DNA from: DATKMP01 sp035541775
Lineage (GTDB): Bacteria > Bacteroidota > Ignavibacteria > UBA10030
DNA: 8,072 nt
Assembly: GCA_035541775.1 (NCBI GenBank)
Contig: DATKMP010000053.1
Span: forward strand, 1 to 8,072
Direction: 5' to 3'
Part shown: one piece after another, positions 1 to 6,862 of the stretch
How the letters are laid out: every line of letters begins with the position of its first letter
How positions within the stretch are numbered: the first letter of the stretch is position 1
Program-made: the position numbers and the translations under genes
Notes under the pieces: model-generated
What the model saw: only the letters and a program-made list of their open reading frames with translations
What the model was told of the DNA's origin: nothing
The model's database searches: none

Positions 1-1316
1 AAGGCATCGAACATCTTGAACATGCCAGCGATAAATTTCTCTATCCAGTAGCAAGAGATGCTGCCGAACGAATTGTGTCTTCGCTGAAAGCATTAGCGCA
101 GGTAACACAATGTGAAATTGCCGGCAGCGTACGGCGGAAAAAAGAAATTATTGGCGATATCGACATTTTAATTACTGCTGCGGAGCAAGATCGAGCAATA
201 ATTTTCAAAACGTTCCTTTCGCATCCGGATGTCGTCAGTACGATTGCAGCAGGCGATACAAAATCGAGCGTGATCCTCAAATCGGGAATTCATTGCGATT
301 TGCGTGTGGTAAATGAAAATGCGTTTCCATTTGCTTTGAATTATTTTACCGGCAGCAAGGAACACAATGTGGCAATGCGTTCGTTAGCGCGAACGTCGGG
401 CTGGAGTTTGAACGAATACAATTTTTCCATTATTCCCGGCGTTGATGAAAAGCAAAAAAATCAAAAACCGCCCGATTGTAAGAATGAAGCAGCCATTTAT
501 CATGCTCTGGGATTGCAATTCATACCGCCGGAATTGCGAGAGAATACCGGAGAGATCGAAGCGGCGAGGAAAAATCAAATTCCCACCTTGATCGAAGAAA
601 AAGATTTGCGCGGTACGTTTCATTGTCATACAACAAACAGCGACGGCAACCATTCGTTAGAAGAAATGGTGCATGCTGCGAAAAAACTCGGCTGGGAATA
701 TCTCGGCATTGCCGACCACAGTCAGGCAGCAGCGTATGCGAGAGGATTGAAGCCGGATCGGGCACGCGCAGAAATCAAAACTATTGCAGCGCTGAATGAC
801 CAAATGCATGACTTTAGAATTTTTGCCGGAGTAGAATGCGATATTCTGCCGGATGGTTCGATGGATTACGACGATGCATTGTTGTCGCAATTCGATTATG
901 TTGTTGCCTCGATCCACAGCAAATTTAAAATGACGGAAGCAGAAGCAACGCAGCGAATTGTGAAAGCATTAACGAACAAATATGTGACGATGCTGGGGCA
1001 TCCCACGGGAAGATTGTTGCTGGAACGAGAGGGGTATCCGTTAAATCTTCATGAAATTATTTCTGTTGCCGGCGATCTTGGAAAATGTATCGAGATCAAT
1101 GCGCATCCGATGCGATTAGACCTTGATTGGCGATATATCAAGTTCGCGAAAGAAAAAGGCGTTCGCATTGCCATCAATCCTGATGCACACAATATCGATG
1201 GATTACAGGATGTGCGGTACGGCATCGGCATTGCGCGGAAGGGCTGGCTTGAAGCCGCCGATGTCTTGAACACGCGTTCGGTAAAAGCAGTTGAAAAATA
1301 CTTCAAAGAAACGTAA
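1..1316 (+). CDS. polX: DNA polymerase/3'-5' exonuclease PolX, C-terminal part (5' end outside window)
   Basis: Family X DNA polymerase, which fills short gaps in base excision repair; bacterial members carry a C-terminal PHP domain with Mn-dependent 3'-5' exonuclease activity. The frame is open from base 3, giving 437 visible residues; the family is usually about 570, so roughly 135 N-terminal residues (helix-hairpin-helix part) are missing. The GTG at 75 is internal, because the preceding 24 codons already read as polymerase sequence. Palm: AGSVRRKKEIIGDIDIL at about residues 40-56, with metal-binding Asp 52 and 54, and the third Asp in IHCDLRV (99); YFTGSKEHN (114-122) is typical of the family. 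PHP: HCH (207-209), ADH (237-239), Glu 278 (GVECD), His 305 (SIHSK), His 333 (LGHP) and PDAH (393-396), so the metal-site set looks complete. Residues are numbered from base 3. Family call is firm; activity is inferred from the motifs. Confidence 0.95.
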   Translation, partial: GIEHLEHASDKFLYPVARDAAERIVSSLKALAQVTQCEIAGSVRRKKEIIGDIDILITAAEQDRAIIFKTFLSHPDVVSTIAAGDTKSSVILKSGIHCDLRVVNENAFPFALNYFTGSKEHNVAMRSLARTSGWSLNEYNFSIIPGVDEKQKNQKPPDCKNEAAIYHALGLQFIPPELRENTGEIEAARKNQIPTLIEEKDLRGTFHCHTTNSDGNHSLEEMVHAAKKLGWEYLGIADHSQAAAYARGLKPDRARAEIKTIAALNDQMHDFRIFAGVECDILPDGSMDYDDALLSQFDYVVASIHSKFKMTEAEATQRIVKALTNKYVTMLGHPTGRLLLEREGYPLNLHEIISVAGDLGKCIEINAHPMRLDLDWRYIKFAKEKGVRIAINPDAHNIDGLQDVRYGIGIARKGWLEAADVLNTRSVKAVEKYFKET

Positions 1317-1351
1317 CTTATTTTATGAATCATTAGGGAAGCGATGAACGT

Positions 1352-2263
1352 ATGAGCATCTATAACATGTTATCGACAGAAATTCCGGTGATCGGTTATT
1401 CGGTACTGCATTATCCGGCGAAAAATATAACGCCGAAAGAATATCTTCGGGCAATTCTTCAGCTTCATAAATCGATGAATGAAGAGTCGCAAAAAATTCA
1501 GCAGGAATGGTCTTCGCATCTTGCCGATGTGAAGGCAAAGACCGTACAAACCATGCGCGGCGCGCTTTCACAATTTCTTTCTACGCCCATTCAATCCGAT
1601 ACTTCGGATATCGAACAAATTATTGGCGATCAAGTAAGCCAAATATCGGATCAATTGTTGCCGAAGATATCGTACGGCGTAGCATCTTCTTCGGAACAGA
1701 TGCTTCAGTTCGATGGCGCTGAAGTCGGATTTGCAAAATGGTTGACAGCAGGGAAAAAATATTTACGCAATTTAGAATTTCCCGTGAAAGATGTTTATGA
1801 ATCGTTCTTTATTTTTGAAGGAGGTTCCAATCTCGATATTCTTGAATTTATTATTCGATCGAAAATCGGCATTCAGAACGGCGTGCATGGAAAACATCTT
1901 CGCTTTTACGGCGGCGCGAAGTTCACGGTCTTCAATCTCATCTATTCCAAAAATGAATTGGTGCGGGCGCACGAAAAAGCGGAACTGAGTATTGCATTTA
2001 GTAAAACGGGCGGAACGTACGAAGAAATTAAATCCGGTACTGCATCGATTCTTTCCGACATTTTAACAGATGCAAAACTTTCGCACGTTGCGCTCTGGCA
2101 AAGAAAATTAGGCATAGGGGACGAATTGGAGTTTCGCCTTACGCTTCGCGGAAAGGATAAAATCCTCTTGCAAGAAACAGCCGCATTTTTTATGAAAGCT
2201 GTGAAGAAAAATAAAATTCCGTTGGCAACGGAATACGCATTTCCCAAAGAGATTCTTGGTTGA
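1352..2263 (+). CDS. Conserved-looking hypothetical protein, 303 residues, between polX and nth
   Basis: I do not recognise this protein. The ATG at 1352 follows AGGGAAG (1335-1341) by 10 bases; an ATG at 1344 in another frame stops after three codons. It has no signal peptide or membrane segment, so it is probably cytoplasmic. Residues about 28-105 look mostly helical, rich in Gln, Glu, Ser and Lys, with a possible short coiled coil. Residues about 105-200 are a mixed, more hydrophobic core with motifs such as FFIFEGGSNLDILEF (152-166) and LRFYGGAKFTVFNLIYS (183-199). The rest is charged alpha/beta sequence ending in EYAFPKEILG. There is no obvious nucleotide-binding loop, zinc site or catalytic triad. 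The gene starts 35 bases after polX and stops 1 base before the nth ATG, so co-transcription with two base-excision-repair genes is likely and a repair-related role is possible but only by association. Codon use resembles the neighbours. Confidence 0.85.
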   Translation: MSIYNMLSTEIPVIGYSVLHYPAKNITPKEYLRAILQLHKSMNEESQKIQQEWSSHLADVKAKTVQTMRGALSQFLSTPIQSDTSDIEQIIGDQVSQISDQLLPKISYGVASSSEQMLQFDGAEVGFAKWLTAGKKYLRNLEFPVKDVYESFFIFEGGSNLDILEFIIRSKIGIQNGVHGKHLRFYGGAKFTVFNLIYSKNELVRAHEKAELSIAFSKTGGTYEEIKSGTASILSDILTDAKLSHVALWQRKLGIGDELEFRLTLRGKDKILLQETAAFFMKAVKKNKIPLATEYAFPKEILG

Positions 2264-2264
2264 T

Positions 2265-2921
2265 ATGCCGAAGAACCGAACAGTACCGGATGGGGAACGC
2301 GAAAACGAAATTCTTAAACGACTGAAGAAGGAATTCCCGGAAGCGAAAACCGCATTGACATTTTCCAATCCGTTCGAACTCCTTATCTCGACAATTCTTT
2401 CTGCACAATGTACCGATGTGCGCGTGAATAAGGTGACACCCGCACTGTTTGCAAAATATCCGACCGTAAAACATTTTGCAAATGCCGAACGGCATGAATT
2501 AGAAATGGATATCAAGTCCACCGGATTTTACCATCACAAAGCGAAAAACATTATCGGTGCAGCACAAACCTTGGTGGAAAAGTTCGGCGGAATTGTGCCG
2601 CAGACGATGGAAGAACTTTTGCAACTGCCCGGCGTGGGGCGGAAGACGGCAAATTGCGTGCTGGGCGGTGCATTCGGCATTCAAAGCGGAATCGTGGTCG
2701 ATACACACGTTCTTCGTTTATCGAAGAGACTCGGATTGACAACGCAAAATACGCCCGAAAAAGTGGAAGAGGACCTGTTGAAGATGGTGCCGAAGAAAGA
2801 TTGGTATCGTTTCAGCAATCTTTTGATTTTGCATGGACGAAAAACATGCAACGCGCGCAAACCGTTGTGCGGACAATGTTGCGTTGCGGAACTTTGTCCT
2901 TCCAGAATGAAAGAGCAGTAA
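2265..2921 (+). CDS. nth: Endonuclease III (DNA glycosylase/AP lyase)
   Basis: Bifunctional glycosylase that removes oxidised pyrimidines and cleaves the abasic site by beta-elimination in base excision repair. With the ATG at 2265 it has 218 residues, close to the E. coli enzyme (211). Visible signatures: SNPFELLISTILSAQCTDVRVN near the N-terminus (about 34-55); the helix-hairpin-helix LPGVGRKTAN (121-130) with the Schiff-base Lys 127; VDTHV (145-149) with the catalytic Asp 146; and the C-terminal [4Fe-4S] cluster Cys 195, 202, 205 and 211 in the C-X6-C-X2-C-X5-C spacing of the family. An extra Cys (206) lies beside the third ligand. A TTG at 2256, in frame, is an alternative start that would overlap the upstream gene by 8 bases; ATG 2265 leaves a 1-base gap and is preferred. 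The ribosome binding site is weak, suggesting coupling to the upstream gene. Confidence 0.96.
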   Translation: MPKNRTVPDGERENEILKRLKKEFPEAKTALTFSNPFELLISTILSAQCTDVRVNKVTPALFAKYPTVKHFANAERHELEMDIKSTGFYHHKAKNIIGAAQTLVEKFGGIVPQTMEELLQLPGVGRKTANCVLGGAFGIQSGIVVDTHVLRLSKRLGLTTQNTPEKVEEDLLKMVPKKDWYRFSNLLILHGRKTCNARKPLCGQCCVAELCPSRMKEQ

Positions 2922-2970
2922 AAAAGTTGTGATGATTTTTGTATGAATAAATTGAACGAAAGGTATTGCC

Positions 2971-3798
2971 ATGGTTTTTTCTTATAAGTCGATCAAGATC
3001 ATTTCTCTTGTCGTTTTTCTTATTGCTTGCTGCTGTTCGCTGATGGCGCAGGAAAATAATATCTGGAATCATAAAAAATGTGCTGTCGTGCTGACGTACG
3101 ATGACGCGCTGAATACAGATATCGATCACGTTGCTCCGTTGCTGGATTCGCTGGGATTGAAAGCGACATTTTACGTCTCGGGAAATTTTCCGGGATTTCG
3201 CGTGCGTCCTCAAGATTGGAAAACACTTGCCGAGCACGGCCATGAATTAGGGAACCATTCGCTCTTTCATCCTTGTGCTGGCGATGCGCCGGGACGAGAA
3301 TGGGTGCCTGTGGATTACAACCTCAACCATTATACACGTTCTCGTCTGATCGATGAAATCACCTTGAACAACGTTATTTTAAAAATGCTGGATGGCAAAA
3401 CAGAGCGCACGTTTGCCTATCCTTGCGGGGATACGAAGTTCGGCGATTCTTCCTACGTGCCGGATATTCAAAAAGAATTTGTTGCCGCGCGCGGTGTGGA
3501 AGGGAAAACGCAGCGCATCGATGAAATTAATTTGTACGATATCGGCTGTTATATGATCAACGGAAGTTCCGGCGACAAAATGATTCAGTTAGTGAAGAAT
3601 GCCGAAGCACATCAGGCGCTGATTGTGTTTTTGTTCCATGGCGTCGGCGGCGAACACAATATCAATGTTTCGCTGGAAGATCACCGGATGTTGCTGCAAT
3701 ATCTCAAACAGCACGAACAAGATATCTGGATTGCGCCGATGGTCGAGGTTGCAAAGTATATAAAAAATTATCAAGCGAACAATCATCCTACAAAGTAA
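2971..3798 (+). CDS. Exported polysaccharide deacetylase (NodB-type, carbohydrate esterase 4-like)
   Basis: Predicted to remove acetyl groups from an N-acetylated or O-acetylated polysaccharide outside the cytoplasm; the substrate cannot be told from sequence. ATG 2971 follows GAAAGG (2958-2963) by 7 bases. The N-terminus (residues 1-26) is a signal peptide: Lys 6 and 9, then a hydrophobic stretch ending in three consecutive Cys (20-22). LIAC (17-20) fits a lipobox, so it may be a lipoprotein; cleavage after LMA (26) is the alternative. NodB motifs: LTYDDA (41-46) with base Asp 44 and metal Asp 45; HGHELGNHSLFHP (89-101) with metal His 96 and 100; FAYPCGD (148-154) in the place of the usual Arg-Pro-Pro-Tyr motif; and LFHG (221-224) with His 223. 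The catalytic set therefore appears intact. It lies 49 bases after nth and 4 bases before the HD gene. Its link to the repair genes is unclear. Confidence 0.9.
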   Translation: MVFSYKSIKIISLVVFLIACCCSLMAQENNIWNHKKCAVVLTYDDALNTDIDHVAPLLDSLGLKATFYVSGNFPGFRVRPQDWKTLAEHGHELGNHSLFHPCAGDAPGREWVPVDYNLNHYTRSRLIDEITLNNVILKMLDGKTERTFAYPCGDTKFGDSSYVPDIQKEFVAARGVEGKTQRIDEINLYDIGCYMINGSSGDKMIQLVKNAEAHQALIVFLFHGVGGEHNINVSLEDHRMLLQYLKQHEQDIWIAPMVEVAKYIKNYQANNHPTK

Positions 3799-3802
3799 AA
3801 TT

Positions 3803-4354
3803 ATGACTTATCAAGATGCACTGCAATTGATGCACGAGTATGTGCAGAACGATGCGCTCCGCAAGCACATGTATGCCGTGGAAGCGGCAATGCGGGCGTA
3901 TGCGCGTAAAAACAACGAAGACGAAGAAGTCTGGGCGATGACCGGTTTGCTGCACGATTTCGATTACGAACAATATCCTACCATTCCCGAACATGCAACC
4001 AAGGGAGCAGAAATTTTGCGGCAAAAAGGTTGGCCGGAAAATATTGTGACGGCGATTCTCGGCCATGCAACGTATTCCGGTGTGCCGCGCGAAACGCGTA
4101 TGGCGAAAGTATTGTTCGCTTGCGATGAACTTTGCGGCTTTATCACTGCCGTTGCAGTTATTCGTCCTAACAAGATTGCGGACTTAGAGGTCTCTTCTGT
4201 AAAGAAAAAACTCAAGGACAAAGCGTTTGCAAAAAACGTCAACCGAGACGAGATTAAACAGGGTGCAGAAGAACTTGGCATTCCGTTGGATGATCATATT
4301 CGCTTTGTTATCGAGGCAATGAAGCAAGATGCGGAACGACTGGGGTTGAAGTAA
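3803..4354 (+). CDS. HD-domain metal-dependent phosphohydrolase (HDIG-type), 183 residues
   Basis: Small soluble HD-superfamily protein of the HDIG-like group; such proteins hydrolyse phosphate esters of nucleotides or related compounds, but the substrate here is unknown. Visible metal ligands are His 22 (LRKHMYAVE), the His 51-Asp 52 doublet in GLLHDFDYE, His 64 (PEHATKGAEIL), His 88 (ILGHATYSG) and Asp 108 (LFACDELCGFI), so the HD site looks complete. The C-terminal part (about 120-183) is helical and charged, with VKKKLKDKAFAKNVNRDEI at about 133-151, typical of this subgroup. No signal peptide or membrane segment is seen. ATG 3803 is 4 bases after the deacetylase stop and has only a poor ribosome binding site, so translation may depend on the upstream gene. 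It is the last gene of the first group; a spacer of about 440 bases follows. Confidence 0.9.
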   Translation: MTYQDALQLMHEYVQNDALRKHMYAVEAAMRAYARKNNEDEEVWAMTGLLHDFDYEQYPTIPEHATKGAEILRQKGWPENIVTAILGHATYSGVPRETRMAKVLFACDELCGFITAVAVIRPNKIADLEVSSVKKKLKDKAFAKNVNRDEIKQGAEELGIPLDDHIRFVIEAMKQDAERLGLK

Positions 4355-4641
4355 GACAAAGCGACATCGGATAAACTTTTTTCTACTGGTAGCCGAAAGC
4401 GTTAGCGTTTGTTTTTCGATCAGCAACGAAGTCTCAAATTATCGACTACCAAACGAAATACCCTTTTTCGATATCGCATAAAATTTTTTTCTTTTCGGGA
4501 AAAACAGCTTTCATCGGCAATACCAAAGTGCATCCATAGCAGTATGCGATGACGACGTGTCGCAATAGTGCGCGGCTGCTCTGGTGGTAAAATGAAAGCG
4601 GGTTGTGGTTTATCATTTTTCATAATGTTGGAATTCTTTTA

Positions 4642-4670
4642 TTGACAAATTTAAGTTGAAGTCGTACCTT
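4642..4670 (+). promoter_or_regulatory. Probable promoter of the DUF3857/transglutaminase-like operon
   Basis: A perfect TTGACA (4642-4647) is followed after exactly 17 bases by TACCTT (4665-4670), continuing as TACCTTG. This matches the primary-sigma -35 box well and resembles the TAnnTTTG -7 element known from Bacteroidota and relatives better than TATAAT. Transcription would start near 4677, leaving a leader of about 115 bases before the ATG at 4793. A weaker candidate, TTGCAG (4716-4721) with TAAGAT (4740-4745) at 18 bases, lies closer to the gene. No operator-like inverted repeat was seen around either. Confidence 0.6.
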
Positions 4671-4780
4671 GTTTCGGTTTTAATTTTCACGCTTTGCCCA
4701 GGTATATTGTACTCGTTGCAGGAAGAGAAGTTTTTTCGTTAAGATAGTTCGATTTATGATTGAGTAGGCATCAAAAAAAA

Positions 4781-4788
4781 GAAGGAGA
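4781..4788 (+). promoter_or_regulatory. Strong Shine-Dalgarno fixing the start at 4793
   Basis: GAAGGAGA, preceded by an A8 run (4773-4780), has its AGGAG core 5 bases before the ATG at 4793. This decides against the in-frame TTG at 4760, which would put 11 polar residues ahead of an otherwise clean signal peptide and would place the Shine-Dalgarno inside the gene. Confidence 0.85.
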
Positions 4789-4792
4789 TGTT

Positions 4793-6862
4793 ATGAATTT
4801 TCGTCGTTTTTTATTTTTTGCTGGTACCATACTGGTTTATTCTATCTTACCGAGTCAAGTGTTTTCTCAGGATGCTCCGATGAAGTGGGGCGAAATTCCC
4901 AAGGCAGACCTTGAAATGAAATCGTTTCCTCAGGATACCAATGCCTCGGCCGTTATTCTTTGCGATTACGGCAACGTTACGTTTGACGATGAGTTAACGG
5001 TCGTCTATCAGCATCAGATGCGAGTAAAAATTCTCTCCGTCAAAGGGTACGATGAATGGGGAAGAGTTTCTTTAAATCTTCGCACTGAAGATCATGCACA
5101 AACAATCGACGATATTGCAGGCGTGACGTATGCATTAGATCAACAAGGAAATATCGTCAAGCATGAGTTACAGGAATCCGATATCTTTACAGAGCATGAT
5201 GATGCAAACCACACGCGCTATAAATTCACATTACCCAGTTTATCGCCGGGATGCGTGGTCGAAATTCGATACACCATCAAAAATCAAAGTTGGTGGAATG
5301 TGCCGGACTGGCAATTCCAATTCAGCGAGCCCGTTCGTTGGAGTGAATTCCGCTTTTGCTATCCTACGTCTATTTCATACGCTGTGCTTTCTCACGGTTA
5401 TGAACGATTTATGGTGAATACGACGGAAAAAGTTGTGCAGTTCTTCCATGGAAGCGCCTCTGGATATTTTGGCATGGACAATGTTGATTGCTATCAAAAA
5501 CGTTGGGCAATGCAAAACGTTCCCGCTCTGCGGGACGAACCCTATATTACTACCATGAACGATTATTATAACAGAATCGAAATTCAACTTGCTGGATATG
5601 CATTAAAAACGGGCGGCACCAAAAAGGTCATCAGCGATTGGATGTTATTCAACGACGATTTGCTCAAGGACGAACATTTCGGCGACTGTATCGACGTGAC
5701 ACGCCGTGTACGAAAACAAGCTGAGGAATTGACAACTGGGCTTTCCACCTGCGAAGAAAAAATGACTGCGATCTATAATTGGGTTTCGCAATCCATCGTT
5801 TGGAATCACCGCAATAGAATTTTTGCTGAGCAGGATGTCAACGATGTGCTGGAATCGAAAAAAGGCAGCAATGCCGATATAACATTTTTGCTGTTATCGC
5901 TTTTGAAAAGCGCCGGTATAGAAGGCGATCCGGTTATTCTGAGTACGAGGGATAATGGTTCGGTTCAGGATTGGTACCCGATCTTATCGCAATTTAATTA
6001 CGTGTTAGCAAAAGTTGCCATCAATGGCCAGGATTATTTCCTCGATGCTACCAATCCGTCGCGGCCGATGGAATTGATTCCCACAAAAATTATTAATGTC
6101 AAAGGATTTGTCGTCAAAAAAAATGGCGGCGTCTGGGTGAAAATTACCTCGCAAAAGCAGTATAACAATGTTTCGCTCGCGGTGCTGACATTGCACGAAG
6201 ATGGCACGTTGGATGGAACGATGGAAGATTCGTACCGTGAATATGCAAGTTTGTTTATGCGGCAAGATTTAAAAGACAAAAAAGAAATGGATATTGCGAA
6301 AGAAACTTTTAATACGGAGCAACAGGGCATTACCATTGATTCTGTCCACATCGCCAACAAGGATAGTATCAATGCACCGTTAACGTTAAAGGTGTGGATA
6401 AATGCACAGACTTATGCTCAAAGCGCAGGCGATATGATTTATATTAATCCGCAAATTTTACACCGGATGCAGGAAAATTCCTTCAAAGATCGAACTCGAT
6501 TATTCCCTATCGATTATGGTTATCTTCGTAGCAATAAGATTGTCGTTATGCTTACCATTCCCAACGGATTTGAACTGAAAGAAAAACTTGCCGATCGCAT
6601 GTTATATGTCGGCAGCGATCTTCTTTCGTATTCGCGTAAAGTAGCGGTTGTGGGGAATCGCATACAAATTACCGTCAAACGAGAAGTTCATCAAATCGAA
6701 ATTCCCGAAAAATATTATGCCGATTTAAAAAACTTTTATGCCAGTATTGTTGCTGCTGAGGCAGAGCAGCTTGTGTTAACCCGCATAAAACCGGAAGTTC
6801 CTCCTCCAGCGGCAGCGCCTTCGGTAGAAACGAAACCCGTCAAGACGAAAGGGAAAAAATGA
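4793..6862 (+). CDS. Exported DUF3857 / transglutaminase-like protein with degenerate active site
   Basis: 689 residues from ATG 4793. A signal peptide (about 1-26: RR at 4-5, hydrophobic 6-24, ending VFSQ) sends it across the inner membrane. Residues about 55-215 are a DUF3857 domain (beta-rich, with TLPSLSPGCVVEIRYTIKN at 146-164). Residues about 300-425 are a transglutaminase-like (papain-fold) domain, where CEEKMTAIYNWV, KKGSNADITFLLLSLLKSAG and the ILSTRDNG and FLDATNP stretches align with the family. The nucleophile position is Asn 360 and the His position is Tyr 403 (QFNYV); only Asp 418 remains, so it is predicted to lack peptidase or transglutaminase activity. Residues about 455-640 look like a further beta domain (DUF3858-like), and the tail (668-689) is Pro/Ala- then Lys-rich. 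Substrate and partner are unknown; Cys-less members of this group are, to my knowledge, common in Bacteroidota. Its stop overlaps the next start. Confidence 0.88.
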   Translation: MNFRRFLFFAGTILVYSILPSQVFSQDAPMKWGEIPKADLEMKSFPQDTNASAVILCDYGNVTFDDELTVVYQHQMRVKILSVKGYDEWGRVSLNLRTEDHAQTIDDIAGVTYALDQQGNIVKHELQESDIFTEHDDANHTRYKFTLPSLSPGCVVEIRYTIKNQSWWNVPDWQFQFSEPVRWSEFRFCYPTSISYAVLSHGYERFMVNTTEKVVQFFHGSASGYFGMDNVDCYQKRWAMQNVPALRDEPYITTMNDYYNRIEIQLAGYALKTGGTKKVISDWMLFNDDLLKDEHFGDCIDVTRRVRKQAEELTTGLSTCEEKMTAIYNWVSQSIVWNHRNRIFAEQDVNDVLESKKGSNADITFLLLSLLKSAGIEGDPVILSTRDNGSVQDWYPILSQFNYVLAKVAINGQDYFLDATNPSRPMELIPTKIINVKGFVVKKNGGVWVKITSQKQYNNVSLAVLTLHEDGTLDGTMEDSYREYASLFMRQDLKDKKEMDIAKETFNTEQQGITIDSVHIANKDSINAPLTLKVWINAQTYAQSAGDMIYINPQILHRMQENSFKDRTRLFPIDYGYLRSNKIVVMLTIPNGFELKEKLADRMLYVGSDLLSYSRKVAVVGNRIQITVKREVHQIEIPEKYYADLKNFYASIVAAEAEQLVLTRIKPEVPPPAAAPSVETKPVKTKGKK
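6849..6862 (+). promoter_or_regulatory. ATGA stop/start overlap with internal ribosome binding site
   Basis: AAGGG (6849-6853) inside the last codons of the upstream gene serves the ATG at 6859, whose last two bases begin the TGA stop (6860-6862) of that gene. This layout is typical of translational coupling and implies the two transglutaminase-like proteins are made together from one message. Confidence 0.75.

Larger units (their letters stand above)
4355..4792. other. Intergenic spacer, no convincing gene
   Basis: About 440 bases with no credible coding sequence. It contains a perfect tandem hexamer AGCGTT x2 (4398-4409), within which AAAGC (4396-4400) and GCgTTT (4405-4410) can form a short bulged stem followed by a T run (4412-4416); this would be a weak terminator at best. 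CGATATCG at 4469-4476 is an 8-base palindrome of no known meaning. AT-rich homopolymer runs surround 4484-4495. From 4642 onward it carries the promoter and leader of the downstream operon. An open frame on the - strand (4623 to 4420, 67 codons) resembles no protein I know and lacks a good ribosome binding site, so I do not call it. Confidence 0.7.

Noticed and set aside
75..77. GTG as the start of the polymerase gene
   Set aside because: The frame stays open to the window edge and the upstream 24 codons read as normal PolX sequence, so the gene begins before the window.
2256..2264. TTG start for nth, 9 bases upstream of the ATG
   Set aside because: It would overlap the previous gene and add only three residues not conserved in the family; ATG at 2265 fits the usual length. 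It cannot be fully excluded because neither start has a strong ribosome binding site.
4396..4416. Possible intrinsic terminator after the HD gene
   Set aside because: The stem is only five base pairs with a bulge and mostly A-T, and the T run is short and followed by C; too weak to annotate as a terminator.
4469..4476. Palindrome CGATATCG
   Set aside because: An isolated 8-base palindrome in AT-rich sequence is expected by chance and is not near the promoter boxes.
4420..4623. Open frame of 67 codons on the - strand in the spacer
   Set aside because: It resembles no known protein, has an Arg-rich composition unlike the neighbours, lacks a good ribosome binding site and sits in a spacer that otherwise looks non-coding. 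Chance opening is the simpler reading.
4760..4792. TTG start for the first DUF3857 gene
   Set aside because: The strong GAAGGAGA lies downstream of it and 5 bases before ATG 4793, and the extra residues would spoil the signal peptide.
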